DNA of 34,225 nt, taken from Gemmatimonadales bacterium. Lineage in GTDB: Bacteria; Gemmatimonadota; Gemmatimonadetes; Gemmatimonadales; GWC2-71-9. Within the stretch, counting starts at the first letter, position 1. The number at the start of each line of letters is the position of its first letter. Location: assembly GCA_025928955.1 (NCBI GenBank), contig JAICNA010000004.1, positions 1 through 34,225 of the forward strand, in the 5' to 3' direction. Below, piece after piece: positions 20,332 through 30,161 of this stretch. Made by a program: the position numbers and the translations under genes. The notes below the pieces were generated by a model. The model was not told the DNA's origin and ran no database searches. It saw only the letters and a list, made by a program, of their open reading frames with translations.

Positions 20332-21443
20332 TGCCCTCTCACCATGACGTCACGGATGGCCCCGGCGGCATCGAGCACGACGACGTCGGCATCGGTACCC
20401 GGGGCGATGCGCCCCTTGCGGGGCAGCAGGAGGAGCCGCGCCACGTTGGCCGTGAACGCGGGAAGGACGCGAGCCAGCGGCTCGCCGCGCGCGAGGAGCG
20501 CGCGCAGGGTGTTGCCGAGTGCGGCGGGCCGCCCGACGTCCATCGAGGCGACGCGCCCGTCGCTGTCGAATACCGGCAGGCACCCGCCGGCGTCGCTGCT
20601 CACCGTCACGTTTCCCGGGGGAAGCTTCGCGTCGAGGTACCGGACGAGCGCTTCGTCTGCGGGCCACGCATCCTCGTCGGCTCCGACGGGAAAGGCGGTG
20701 ATGTCGATCACGGTGCCGTTCGCCGCGAGCGCGCACGCCTCGTCGAACAGCGCGCGCTTCCGGTTCACGTGCGTCGGATGAAAGACCGACGGCGGCAGCT
20801 CGCTCGTCGCGAGCGCCTGACGAACGAGGTCGAGGCCGCGCGCGCCATCGCCCATGTGCAGGTGCACGATCCCCGCCTTGCCCGTCATCATCCCTGCCAC
20901 GTGCGCATCGGCGGCGATCCGCAGCAGCTCATCGAGCGTCGGCTGGCTCGAGCGATGATCGCTGAGTGCCACCTCGCCGATCCCGATGATCCGATCGATG
21001 AGGACGATGTCGCCCCGGACGCTTCCGGTGACCGTCGCCGGCGGAACGTGGTATCCGCCGGTGAGCGTGTACGCCGTGAGCCCTTCCGCCTCGAGCGCCC
21101 GCGCCGCGGTGACGAGCTCGGCCGGGGTGCGGACGACGTCGTCCGTGCCGAGCACGCCGACCACCGTCGTCGTCCCGCCCGTGGTGAACCGGCTCAATGG
21201 GACCGGCGGGACCCGTGTATGCGGGCCCGCCTCGCCCCCGCCACCGGTCAGGTGGGCGTGACAGTCGATGAAGCCCGGGACGACCCGCAGCCCGCCCAGG
21301 TCCGTCACTTCGGCGCCGAGCGCGTCGGGCAGCTGCGGCGGCTCCGTGCCGAGCCAGGCGACGCGATCACCCGTGACCAGCACGTGGCGGCGCCCGAGCG
21401 GCTCCGGGGCGTAGAGATCCGCATTGAGCAGAAGCTGGATCAT
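20271..21443 (-). CDS. iadA: Beta-aspartyl (isoaspartyl) dipeptidase
   Basis: VVPGFIDCHAHLTGGGGEAGPHTR, GEVALSDHRSSQPT, GKAGIVHLHMGD; amidohydrolase family IadA pattern. Confidence 0.93.
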   Translation of the reverse strand: MIQLLLNADLYAPEPLGRRHVLVTGDRVAWLGTEPPQLPDALGAEVTDLGGLRVVPGFIDCHAHLTGGGGEAGPHTRVPPVPLSRFTTGGTTTVVGVLGTDDVVRTPAELVTAARALEAEGLTAYTLTGGYHVPPATVTGSVRGDIVLIDRIIGIGEVALSDHRSSQPTLDELLRIAADAHVAGMMTGKAGIVHLHMGDGARGLDLVRQALATSELPPSVFHPTHVNRKRALFDEACALAANGTVIDITAFPVGADEDAWPADEALVRYLDAKLPPGNVTVSSDAGGCLPVFDSDGRVASMDVGRPAALGNTLRALLARGEPLARVLPAFTANVARLLLLPRKGRIAPGTDADVVVLDAAGAIRDVMVRGQWHVRNGRAVRRGTFEDLAI

Positions 21444-21712
21444 GCGCGGGAAGTTAGTCCGCGGTGGGCCCGGACGTAACGGATGAGATCCGGTGTGCGC
21501 TCCACGACGATGACGCCCGGCATCCGGAGCGCCACGAGGCGCGGCTCACCCCTGAGGTCGAGGTGCGGCCACTTCACGTTCCCGAGCTGCAGCGCCTGTG
21601 GTGGCGCGCCGACGAGCACGCGGAAGGCCTCCAGCTCGTCGATGTCGTTGCCGGTCGAGACCACGTGCGACCAGCCACGCGCGAAGAGATTCTCCCGGTC
21701 CATGACGATCAT
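21440..21712 (-). CDS. Small conserved-looking protein, possibly DUF4031-like
   Basis: 90 aa MIVMDRENLFARGWSHVVSTGNDIDELEAFRVLVGAPPQALQLGNVKWPHLDLRGEPRLVALRMPG...; ATGA overlaps on both sides; family call by eye only. Confidence 0.6.
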   Translation of the reverse strand: MIVMDRENLFARGWSHVVSTGNDIDELEAFRVLVGAPPQALQLGNVKWPHLDLRGEPRLVALRMPGVIVVERTPDLIRYVRAHRGLTSRA

Positions 21713-22590
21713 CGGCGCACCGGGGCGCGGGAGACGAACTCCACCGTGCGGCGCATGATCTCCGGATCGCGAATCACCGCCCGGTGGCCGAGGCCGGAGG
21801 TGATCATCAGCTCGGCCCCCGGCCACGCGGCATGGATCGCCTCGGCATCGGCCACGCTCACGTCCGGGTCGTTCGCGTCCTGGACGATGAGCGCCGGGGC
21901 AGCGAGGCGGGCGGCCAGGGTCGGGAGGTGCAGGTGCTTCCATTCGACGCCGAGCCGACGCTCGAGATTCGACTGCATCGTGCGGCGAACGGCGGGCGGG
22001 ATGTCGAGCACCATCGCGAATCGGTCCGCGAAGACCTCCGGGTTCGAGGGCGCCGCGATCAGCACCGCACGCTCCGCCGGCAGCCCTCGACTGAGCGCCA
22101 CGGCGATCGCCGCGCCACCCAGCGAGTGCCCCACCACGCCGTGCGCGGGGCCGAGCTCGGCCACCACGCCGAGCAGCGCGTCGGCGAACTCCGGCAGCGA
22201 TGCGAAGCGTCCCGGCGAGCGGCCGTGCCCGGGCGCGTCGTAGGTCGCGACCCGGAATCCTTCGGCGACGAGGAGCGGGGCGAGCGTCGCCCACCGACCC
22301 GCGCGACTTCCCCAGCCGTGCGCCAGGACTACGAGCGGGCCCTCGCCCCATTCCCAGGCGCTGAGCGTCGTCCCGTTCGTCGCGGTGAGCGTCAGGGGCC
22401 GCCCCGTTGCCAGGAATGCCTCCTCCGCCGGACGAGCCTCCTGCCGCGGCGGGCGGCAGAAGAGCGACTCGGCCCAGCGCGCCGCCACGCCGGGGGCGAC
22501 AGTGCCGGCGGTCCGGAATAGTGCGCGGAGCGCGGTGATGCGCGCTCCGCGGGGGGTGGAGTCCGGAATCGGGGGTTGTGGCGCCGCCAT
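21709..22590 (-). CDS. Alpha/beta hydrolase
   Basis: VVLAHGWGSRAGRW oxyanion region, GHSLGGAA nucleophile elbow, DANDPDVSV acid, GLGHRAVI histidine. Confidence 0.9.
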   Translation of the reverse strand: MAAPQPPIPDSTPRGARITALRALFRTAGTVAPGVAARWAESLFCRPPRQEARPAEEAFLATGRPLTLTATNGTTLSAWEWGEGPLVVLAHGWGSRAGRWATLAPLLVAEGFRVATYDAPGHGRSPGRFASLPEFADALLGVVAELGPAHGVVGHSLGGAAIAVALSRGLPAERAVLIAAPSNPEVFADRFAMVLDIPPAVRRTMQSNLERRLGVEWKHLHLPTLAARLAAPALIVQDANDPDVSVADAEAIHAAWPGAELMITSGLGHRAVIRDPEIMRRTVEFVSRAPVRR

Positions 22591-22686
22591 GCGGCAAGAT
22601 AGCAGGGGGCCGGGTGCCGCCGGTCACAGCCCACGCTGCCCTGCAGCGGTACCCTGAAGCAGCTGGCTCAATTCCGAGGAGGACCA

Positions 22687-23046
22687 ATGTTCCGACTGAT
22701 CGCGCGCTCGGCCGCGGCTGCGCTGTTCGTGCTCGCCGCCCATTCGGCGACTGCGGCGGCGCAGGTCGCGCCGACGCTTCCGAGCGATACCCTGCAGGGC
22801 AGAAAGCTGCCGCCCGAGGCGAACGTGCCGCGGCAGGTCATCGCGCCGACGCTCCCGAGCGATACCCTCAAGGCGGCCGAGCGGCACTGCGCCGAGACGC
22901 TGGCGCAGCGCCCGGTCGCCTCGACGCCCCGGCTCCCCGCGCGGACCGATACGGTCGCCGCGGCCGCCGACACGACCGCCGCGCCCTGTCCTGTCGCGCC
23001 GGCATCAACCGATTCCGCCGCGCAGAAGGAGGACACGAATGACTGA
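22687..23046 (+). CDS. Secreted/periplasmic hypothetical protein with internal duplication
   Basis: RBS gaggagg; leader MFRLIARSAAAALFVLAAHSATAAAQ; VAPTLPSDTLQ / IAPTLPSDTLK repeated. Confidence 0.65.
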   Translation: MFRLIARSAAAALFVLAAHSATAAAQVAPTLPSDTLQGRKLPPEANVPRQVIAPTLPSDTLKAAERHCAETLAQRPVASTPRLPARTDTVAAAADTTAAPCPVAPASTDSAAQKEDTND

Positions 23047-23395
23047 TCCCGATCGCCGCCTCGACGCCGAGCGCGGCGCGGCAGACGCCGCGGACCGCGA
23101 CGCCACGGATCCCACGTGGCTCGCCGCCTGGGAGACCGAGGACAACTACTGGCACGAGAACTTCACGAGCCGACCGTATACGATAGGGCCCGACTACTAC
23201 GAGCGCTTCCGGCCCGCCTATCGCTACGGCTTCGAATCGGCGACGCGGCTCGGCGAGCGGTCGTGGGAGGAGGTCGAGGCGGACCTGCGCGCCGGCTGGG
23301 ATCGGTACGAGTACCGGAAGGACAACACCAGCACGTGGGAGGACATCAAGGGCGCGGTGCGTGATGCGTGGGATCGGGCGCGGGGGAGGGAGTGA
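23039..23395 (+). CDS. Hypothetical protein, Tyr/Trp-rich (YYERFRPAYRYGFES...W..VRDAWDRARG)
   Basis: 118-aa ORF overlapping the preceding stop by 8 bp; pattern resembles uncharacterised stress-type proteins. Confidence 0.7.
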   Translation: MTDPDRRLDAERGAADAADRDATDPTWLAAWETEDNYWHENFTSRPYTIGPDYYERFRPAYRYGFESATRLGERSWEEVEADLRAGWDRYEYRKDNTSTWEDIKGAVRDAWDRARGRE

Positions 23396-23504
23396 GGGAG
23401 GACGGAAAGACGGAAGGACGGAAGGGTGATCGATGTGGCGAGGCCCGCGGTGCAATCTCCGCGGGCCTCGTCTCCTTTCCGTCCTTCCGTCCTTGCGTCC
23501 TCCC
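23396..23504. repeat. Nested inverted repeat between convergent genes (probable bidirectional terminator plus repeat arms)
   Basis: Outer arms GGGAGGACGGAAAGACGGAAGGACGGAAGG (23396-23425) / CCTTTCCGTCCTTCCGTCCTTGCGTCCTCCC (23474-23504); inner perfect 12-bp stem CGAGGCCCGCGG (23439-23450) / CCGCGGGCCTCG (23459-23470). Confidence 0.85.
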
Positions 23505-23509
23505 GTGCC

Positions 23510-24325
23510 CTACGGCTCCAATCCCGCCGGCAGCCCGTTCGGGAACTCCGCCGCGATCGCCTCTTCGAGGCGGCCGATACGGTTCTCGGGGCTCGGATGG
23601 GTGCTGAAGAATTCCGGCTGCCGTCCGCCGCCGCCGGCTTCGGCGAGGATCTGCATGACCCGGACCATCGACCGCGGATCGTATCCGGCCTCGCCCATGA
23701 AGCGGACGCCGAGACGGTCGGACTCGAGCTCGTCCTCGCGGCCGAACTTCATGTTGATGAGCTGGCCGATCATCATCGCGACCGCGGCACTGCCCTGGGT
23801 CGACGGGTTGTTCGGGTCATAGGTCGCGAGCACGGCGGCACCGGTGAGTCCCTGCGTGAGCTGCTGCTTGGCGATGTGCTCCGCACCGTGCCGTCCCACC
23901 ACGTGCGCGATCTCATGGCCGAGCACCCCGGCGAGCTGGCCTTCGGTGTCGAGCCGGCGCATCAGCGCCTCGGTGATGAACACCTGGCCGCCCGGCAGCG
24001 CAAAGGCGTTGACGGTGTTCTGATCGGCGAGCAGGTGGCAGTCGTACCGATAGTATTCGGTGCTTGGCTGCACGCTGCTGCGCGAGACGAGCCGCGCACA
24101 GACGTCCGTGACGAGCTGGCGCGCCTCCGCACTCTGGCTGAGTCCACCGAACTGCTGCGCCATCTCCGGCGCGGCCTGCAGGCCAAGCGCAACTTCCTGG
24201 TCGGGGGTGATGTCGCCGACGCGCTGAACTTCCCCGGTGACCGGGTTCTCGCTGCTTTTCCCGAAGTATGCAACCAGGCTGATGATCGCGATGATCGCGG
24301 CGATCACGAATCGGCCCCGACTCAT
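23510..24325 (-). CDS. M48 family metalloprotease
   Basis: HEIAHVVGRHGAEH zinc motif; ELESDRLGVRFM; N-terminal TM/leader. Confidence 0.92.
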   Translation of the reverse strand: MSRGRFVIAAIIAIISLVAYFGKSSENPVTGEVQRVGDITPDQEVALGLQAAPEMAQQFGGLSQSAEARQLVTDVCARLVSRSSVQPSTEYYRYDCHLLADQNTVNAFALPGGQVFITEALMRRLDTEGQLAGVLGHEIAHVVGRHGAEHIAKQQLTQGLTGAAVLATYDPNNPSTQGSAAVAMMIGQLINMKFGREDELESDRLGVRFMGEAGYDPRSMVRVMQILAEAGGGGRQPEFFSTHPSPENRIGRLEEAIAAEFPNGLPAGLEP

Positions 24326-24351
24326 GAGTCCTCCTCCGGCGCTGTACGCAG

Positions 24352-25653
24352 TTACGAGAGGCGAAAGCCTCCGACCGCGCTGGTGAGCTTCTCCGCCGCG
24401 TCCGCCAGATGGCCGGCGGACGACGAGATCTCTTCGGTCGACGCATTGAGCTGCTGCGCCGCGGCGGCGATCTCCTGGGCGGCCGCCGCATAGTCCTCGG
24501 TGCCGGCGGACACCTCACGCATCCGGCCGGCGATTCCCTCGATCAGCCCCCGCACCTCGTCCGCGGAGGTGGAGATGCGGCGGGTCCACTGGTCGTTTTC
24601 CTCCGCATCGGTGGCGACGTTGAGCAGGCCGTCGGCGGCGGCATGCGCGGCGTCCCGCGCCAGCATCCCTCCCTGGCCCAGCCGCAGCAGCCGCTCCCGG
24701 GCCGTCTGCACGCGATCGAGCACCGTCTGGACCGTGTTGCTCGTCGACGCGGCCGCCTGTGCCGCCTGGTTCGCGAGCTTCCGCACCTCCTCGGCAACGA
24801 CGCTGAAGCCCTTGCCTTCTTCGCCCGCGCGCGCTGCCTCGATCGAGGCATTGAGGGCGAGCATGTGCGTCTGCTTGGCGATCGCCTTCGTCTGGGTCAC
24901 GAACTTCTCGATCTCGCTCGAGGCGGCTGCGAGCGCGTCTGCTTCCACGGCGCCGCGCTCGACCTCCTCGGTGAGTCGTTCGAGCTCGGTGGTGCTGGCA
25001 TCGAGCCGCGCCTTGTGCGCGCGCGCGGCGCGGGCGAGGGCGGCATTCCGATCCGCGGCCTGCACGGCGCCGGCCGCCAGGTCCTGGGAGATCGTCAGGA
25101 TCTTCCCGGCATCGTCCGCCGCCGCGCGCACGATGATGGCCTGCTGGTTGGCGCGCTCGGTCAGCTCGCCGGTGGTGCTCGCCACCTCCTCGGTGGACGC
25201 GGTCATCTCCTCGGTCGACGCAGCGATTTCCTGGGCCATCGCGGCCGCATCGGTCGACGCGTTCTGGATCGCGCCGGTCAGGTCGCGGAGCGCGTTCACC
25301 ATGCCGGACACGCTCGTGAGCAACTGGCCGCCCCGGGTGCCCCGTCCGTTTCCCGCGAAATCGGTGGCCGTGAGATCGCCGCGAGCCACGCGCGACGCGA
25401 CCATCTCCGCCTTGACGAGCGGCTCGACGATCTGGCGGCGCAGCCACCAGACCATCAGCAGCTCGAGGATCACGGCGCCGACCATGAAGGCGAGCACGCC
25501 CGGGAGCACGAGCGCTGCGTGGTCGGTCCCGGCGGGCGCGGCATTTCGCGCGATGACCCACATCGCGCCGCCCGCAAGCGCGGTGAGGACGAGGACGGCC
25601 AGCGCGCCCACGCGATGCAGCGCTCGCGTCAGATTCAGATGATCGGCAGCCAT
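24352..25653 (-). CDS. Methyl-accepting chemotaxis protein
   Basis: Two closely spaced hydrophobic segments, then [39 protein letters not shown] signalling tip; start chosen at ATG 25653. Confidence 0.9.
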   Translation of the reverse strand: MAADHLNLTRALHRVGALAVLVLTALAGGAMWVIARNAAPAGTDHAALVLPGVLAFMVGAVILELLMVWWLRRQIVEPLVKAEMVASRVARGDLTATDFAGNGRGTRGGQLLTSVSGMVNALRDLTGAIQNASTDAAAMAQEIAASTEEMTASTEEVASTTGELTERANQQAIIVRAAADDAGKILTISQDLAAGAVQAADRNAALARAARAHKARLDASTTELERLTEEVERGAVEADALAAASSEIEKFVTQTKAIAKQTHMLALNASIEAARAGEEGKGFSVVAEEVRKLANQAAQAAASTSNTVQTVLDRVQTARERLLRLGQGGMLARDAAHAAADGLLNVATDAEENDQWTRRISTSADEVRGLIEGIAGRMREVSAGTEDYAAAAQEIAAAAQQLNASTEEISSSAGHLADAAEKLTSAVGGFRLS

Positions 25654-25876
25654 GTCTCCGGGTGGGGCTCGAGGTGGGAGTCGGTCTAAGGTAGCCCGTT
25701 CCGCCGCTCGAACGCCACCCGCGCAACGATCCATTCGCCAGCGCCGTCGACGCCAAGATGGCGGACGCCGGCGGGGCCGGCGATGATGCGGGTCACACGC
25801 CGTCGCATGGCACTAACCCGCTGTTCCCGATAGATTTACCGCTCGAGCCGCGCGAACCCTCCCCGTGCAGTGACCG

Positions 25877-28282
25877 ATGAGCGATACGCAGACGACGACC
25901 GTGGACCAGGCCTATCACCCCGAGATCGTGGAGCCGAAGTGGCAGCGCCGCTGGGCGGAGCGCGGCACCAACGCGCCCGACCTCGACGCGGCCACGCGTC
26001 CGTTCTTCAACCTCATGATGTTCCCCTACCCCTCCGCGGAGGGGCTGCACGTCGGGAACATGTTCGCCTTCACGGGAAGCGACGTCTTCGGGCGATTCAA
26101 GCGCCTGCAGGGGTTCGACGTCTTCGAGCCGATCGGGTATGACGCGTTCGGAATCCACAGCGAGAACTTCGCACTCAAGGTCGGGACGCATCCGGGAAAG
26201 CTGATCCCGCAGAACATCGCGAACTTCCGCCGGCAGCTCACCCGCATCGGGGGGATGTTCGACTGGCGGCACGAGCTCGCCACGACCGATCCGGCCTACT
26301 ATCGCTGGACGCAGTGGCTCTTCCTGCAGCTGCTCAGGGCCGGCAAGGCGTACAAGAAGGCCGCGGCCGTCAACTGGTGCCCCAACGACAAGACGGTGCT
26401 CGCCAACGAGCAGGTCGTCGGCGGGCGCTGCGAGCGGTGCGATGCCCTCGTCGAACAGCGGATCCTCGAGCAGTGGTTCTTCCGGATCAGCGACTACGCG
26501 GACCGGCTGCTCGCCAATCTCGACGACCCCTCGAAGATGAGCTGGTCCGAGACGACGGCCACGGCCCAGCGCAACTGGCTGGGCCGTTCGGAAGGGGCGC
26601 AGATCGTCTTTCCGGTGGACGCGGGCCGGTCGATCGAGGTCTACACGACGCGCCCGGACACCATCTTCGGTGCCACCTTCATGGTCCTCGCGCCCGAGCA
26701 TCCGCTCGTGGATGCGATGGTCACGCCCGGCCAGCGCGAAAGCGTCGACGCCTACCGCCGTGCCACGCTGGCCCGGGACCTCGTCAGCCGGAAGGTCGTG
26801 GACAAGGAGAAGACGGGGGTCTTCACCGGCGCCTTCGCCCGGAATCCCGCCACGGGGCGCCGGATTCCCGTCTGGGTCGCCGATTACGTGCTGATGGGGT
26901 ACGGCACCGGCGCGATCATGGCCGTGCCCGGCCATGACGAGCGGGACCGCGAGTTCGCGGAGAAATTCCGCCTCCCCATCGTCGAGGTGATCGACGCGGA
27001 CGGCCGGCTCGCCGAGTCGGATCGCTTCACCGGCATGCCGGCGGACGAGGGGAAGACCGCGATCATCCGCTGGCTCGAGTCGGGCGGCGCAGGGAAGGGG
27101 AAGGTGCAGTATCGCCTGCACGACTGGTGCATCTCGCGCCAGCGCTACTGGGGACCGCCGATCCCGATCATCTACTGCGACACGTGCGGCGCCGTGCCGG
27201 TGCCCGAGTCGCAGCTGCCGGTGCTCCTCCCGGAGATCGAGGACTTCCGCCCTGACGACACCGGGATCTCGCCGCTCGCCCGGCACGAGGAGTGGTACTA
27301 CACCCCCTGTCCGACCTGCGGCGCGCGCGGTCGGCGCGAGACCGACGTCTCGGACACGTTCCTCGACTCGGCGTGGTACTACCTGCGCTACACCAGCACC
27401 GAGTTCGACGACCGCCCCTTCGATCGGGACCGCGTGCGGCGCTGGTGCCCGGTGTCCACCTACATCGGCGGGAACGAGCACGCGGTCCTGCATCTCCTCT
27501 ACGCGCGGTTCATCGCGATGGTGCTCGAGGAGCTCGGCCATGTGGAGTTCGACGAGCCGTTCCGCGTCTTCCGCGCGCACGGACTCATCGTGAAGGACGG
27601 CGCGAAGATGTCGAAGTCGCGCGGCAACGTCGTCATCCCGGACGAGTACATCGCCAGGTGGGGCGCTGACACCTTCCGCATGTACCTGATGTTCCTCGGC
27701 CCCTTCCAGGAGGGAGGCGATTTCCGCGACGAGGGCATCAGCGGCCCGCGGCGCTTCCTCGACAAGGTGTGGACGCTGGTCGGAGAGGCGACGCGCAACA
27801 TCATCGCCGACCTCCCGCGGCACGTCGAGATCAAGTGGCACGAGACGATGAAGAAGGCGCACGACGCGATCGAGGGCCTGCACTACAACGTCGCGATCGC
27901 GGCGTACATGGAGCTCGTCAACACGCTGCGTGACGCGGGCTCGGCCGACCGGCGGATCGTGGAGGATCTCGTGGTGATGATCGCGCCCTTCGCGCCGCAC
28001 TTTGCCGAGGAGTGCTGGGAGCGGCTCGGCCACGGCGGCTCGGTCTTCGAGGAACGCTGGCCGGAGTGGGAGGAGTCGCTCACGGTGGAGGAGAGCGTGG
28101 AGGTCGCCGTGCAGGTGAACGGGAAGACGCGTTCCCGCATCGTCGTGCGCCGGGACGCCGGGGAAGAAGCCACCGTCGCCGCCGCCCTCCTCGACGACAC
28201 CACCCGCCGCTTCATCGGCGACCAGGCGATCCGGAAGGTCATCTACGTCCCGAACCGGCTCGTCAATCTGGTGGTGGCTTGA
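25877..28282 (+). CDS. leuS: Leucyl-tRNA synthetase
   Basis: MMFPYPSAEGLHVGN (HIGH-like), KMSKSRGNVV, editing domain TTRPDTIFGATFMVLAPEHPLV. Confidence 0.97.
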   Translation: MSDTQTTTVDQAYHPEIVEPKWQRRWAERGTNAPDLDAATRPFFNLMMFPYPSAEGLHVGNMFAFTGSDVFGRFKRLQGFDVFEPIGYDAFGIHSENFALKVGTHPGKLIPQNIANFRRQLTRIGGMFDWRHELATTDPAYYRWTQWLFLQLLRAGKAYKKAAAVNWCPNDKTVLANEQVVGGRCERCDALVEQRILEQWFFRISDYADRLLANLDDPSKMSWSETTATAQRNWLGRSEGAQIVFPVDAGRSIEVYTTRPDTIFGATFMVLAPEHPLVDAMVTPGQRESVDAYRRATLARDLVSRKVVDKEKTGVFTGAFARNPATGRRIPVWVADYVLMGYGTGAIMAVPGHDERDREFAEKFRLPIVEVIDADGRLAESDRFTGMPADEGKTAIIRWLESGGAGKGKVQYRLHDWCISRQRYWGPPIPIIYCDTCGAVPVPESQLPVLLPEIEDFRPDDTGISPLARHEEWYYTPCPTCGARGRRETDVSDTFLDSAWYYLRYTSTEFDDRPFDRDRVRRWCPVSTYIGGNEHAVLHLLYARFIAMVLEELGHVEFDEPFRVFRAHGLIVKDGAKMSKSRGNVVIPDEYIARWGADTFRMYLMFLGPFQEGGDFRDEGISGPRRFLDKVWTLVGEATRNIIADLPRHVEIKWHETMKKAHDAIEGLHYNVAIAAYMELVNTLRDAGSADRRIVEDLVVMIAPFAPHFAEECWERLGHGGSVFEERWPEWEESLTVEESVEVAVQVNGKTRSRIVVRRDAGEEATVAAALLDDTTRRFIGDQAIRKVIYVPNRLVNLVVA

Positions 28283-28293
28283 GTCGTTGTTGA

Positions 28294-28509
28294 TGAACCA
28301 CGGAGGCGCGGAGGGACGGAGACACGTGGAGCGGGTCGAGTTCCCTGCGGCATGGTCGTACGGCGGAGTAGAACGCGGACGGAGTCCCAGCTGACAAGGC
28401 GTGTTGTCGTGCGCCGCTCCTGAGTCCGCCCATATCGCGATCCCGACCCGCCGCATCCACCGGGATCACTTCTCCGCGTTCCTCCGCGCATCCCTGCCTC
28501 CGTGGTTCA
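28294..28509. repeat. Large imperfect inverted repeat between convergent leuS and prfC
   Basis: TGAACCACGGAGGC (28294-28307) pairs perfectly with GCCTCCGTGGTTCA (28496-28509); adjacent GCGCGGAGGGACGGAGA pairs approximately with TCTCCGCGTTCCTCCGCGC. Confidence 0.8.
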
Positions 28510-28513
28510 ACTT

Positions 28514-30127
<1,614 letters not shown>

Positions 30128-30161
30128 GGCGCGGGGAAGGTAACCGGTCGCGTCGCGGCGG

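Noticed and set aside
18020-20781. Plus-strand ORFs 18020-19426 and 19468-20781 opposite cphA copy 2, cphB and iadA
   Set aside because: Complementary-frame artefacts of real genes on the minus strand.
25808-25836. Possible leuS promoter: TGGCAC - 17 bp - TAGATT
   Set aside because: Spacing is right but the -35 match is poor and there is no other support; also tested as a sigma-54 site and failed at the -12 GC.
25793-28456. 887-aa minus-strand ORF opposite leuS
   Set aside because: Antisense shadow ORF of a high-GC gene; Arg/Val/His-rich with no family motifs, while the + frame is clearly LeuS.
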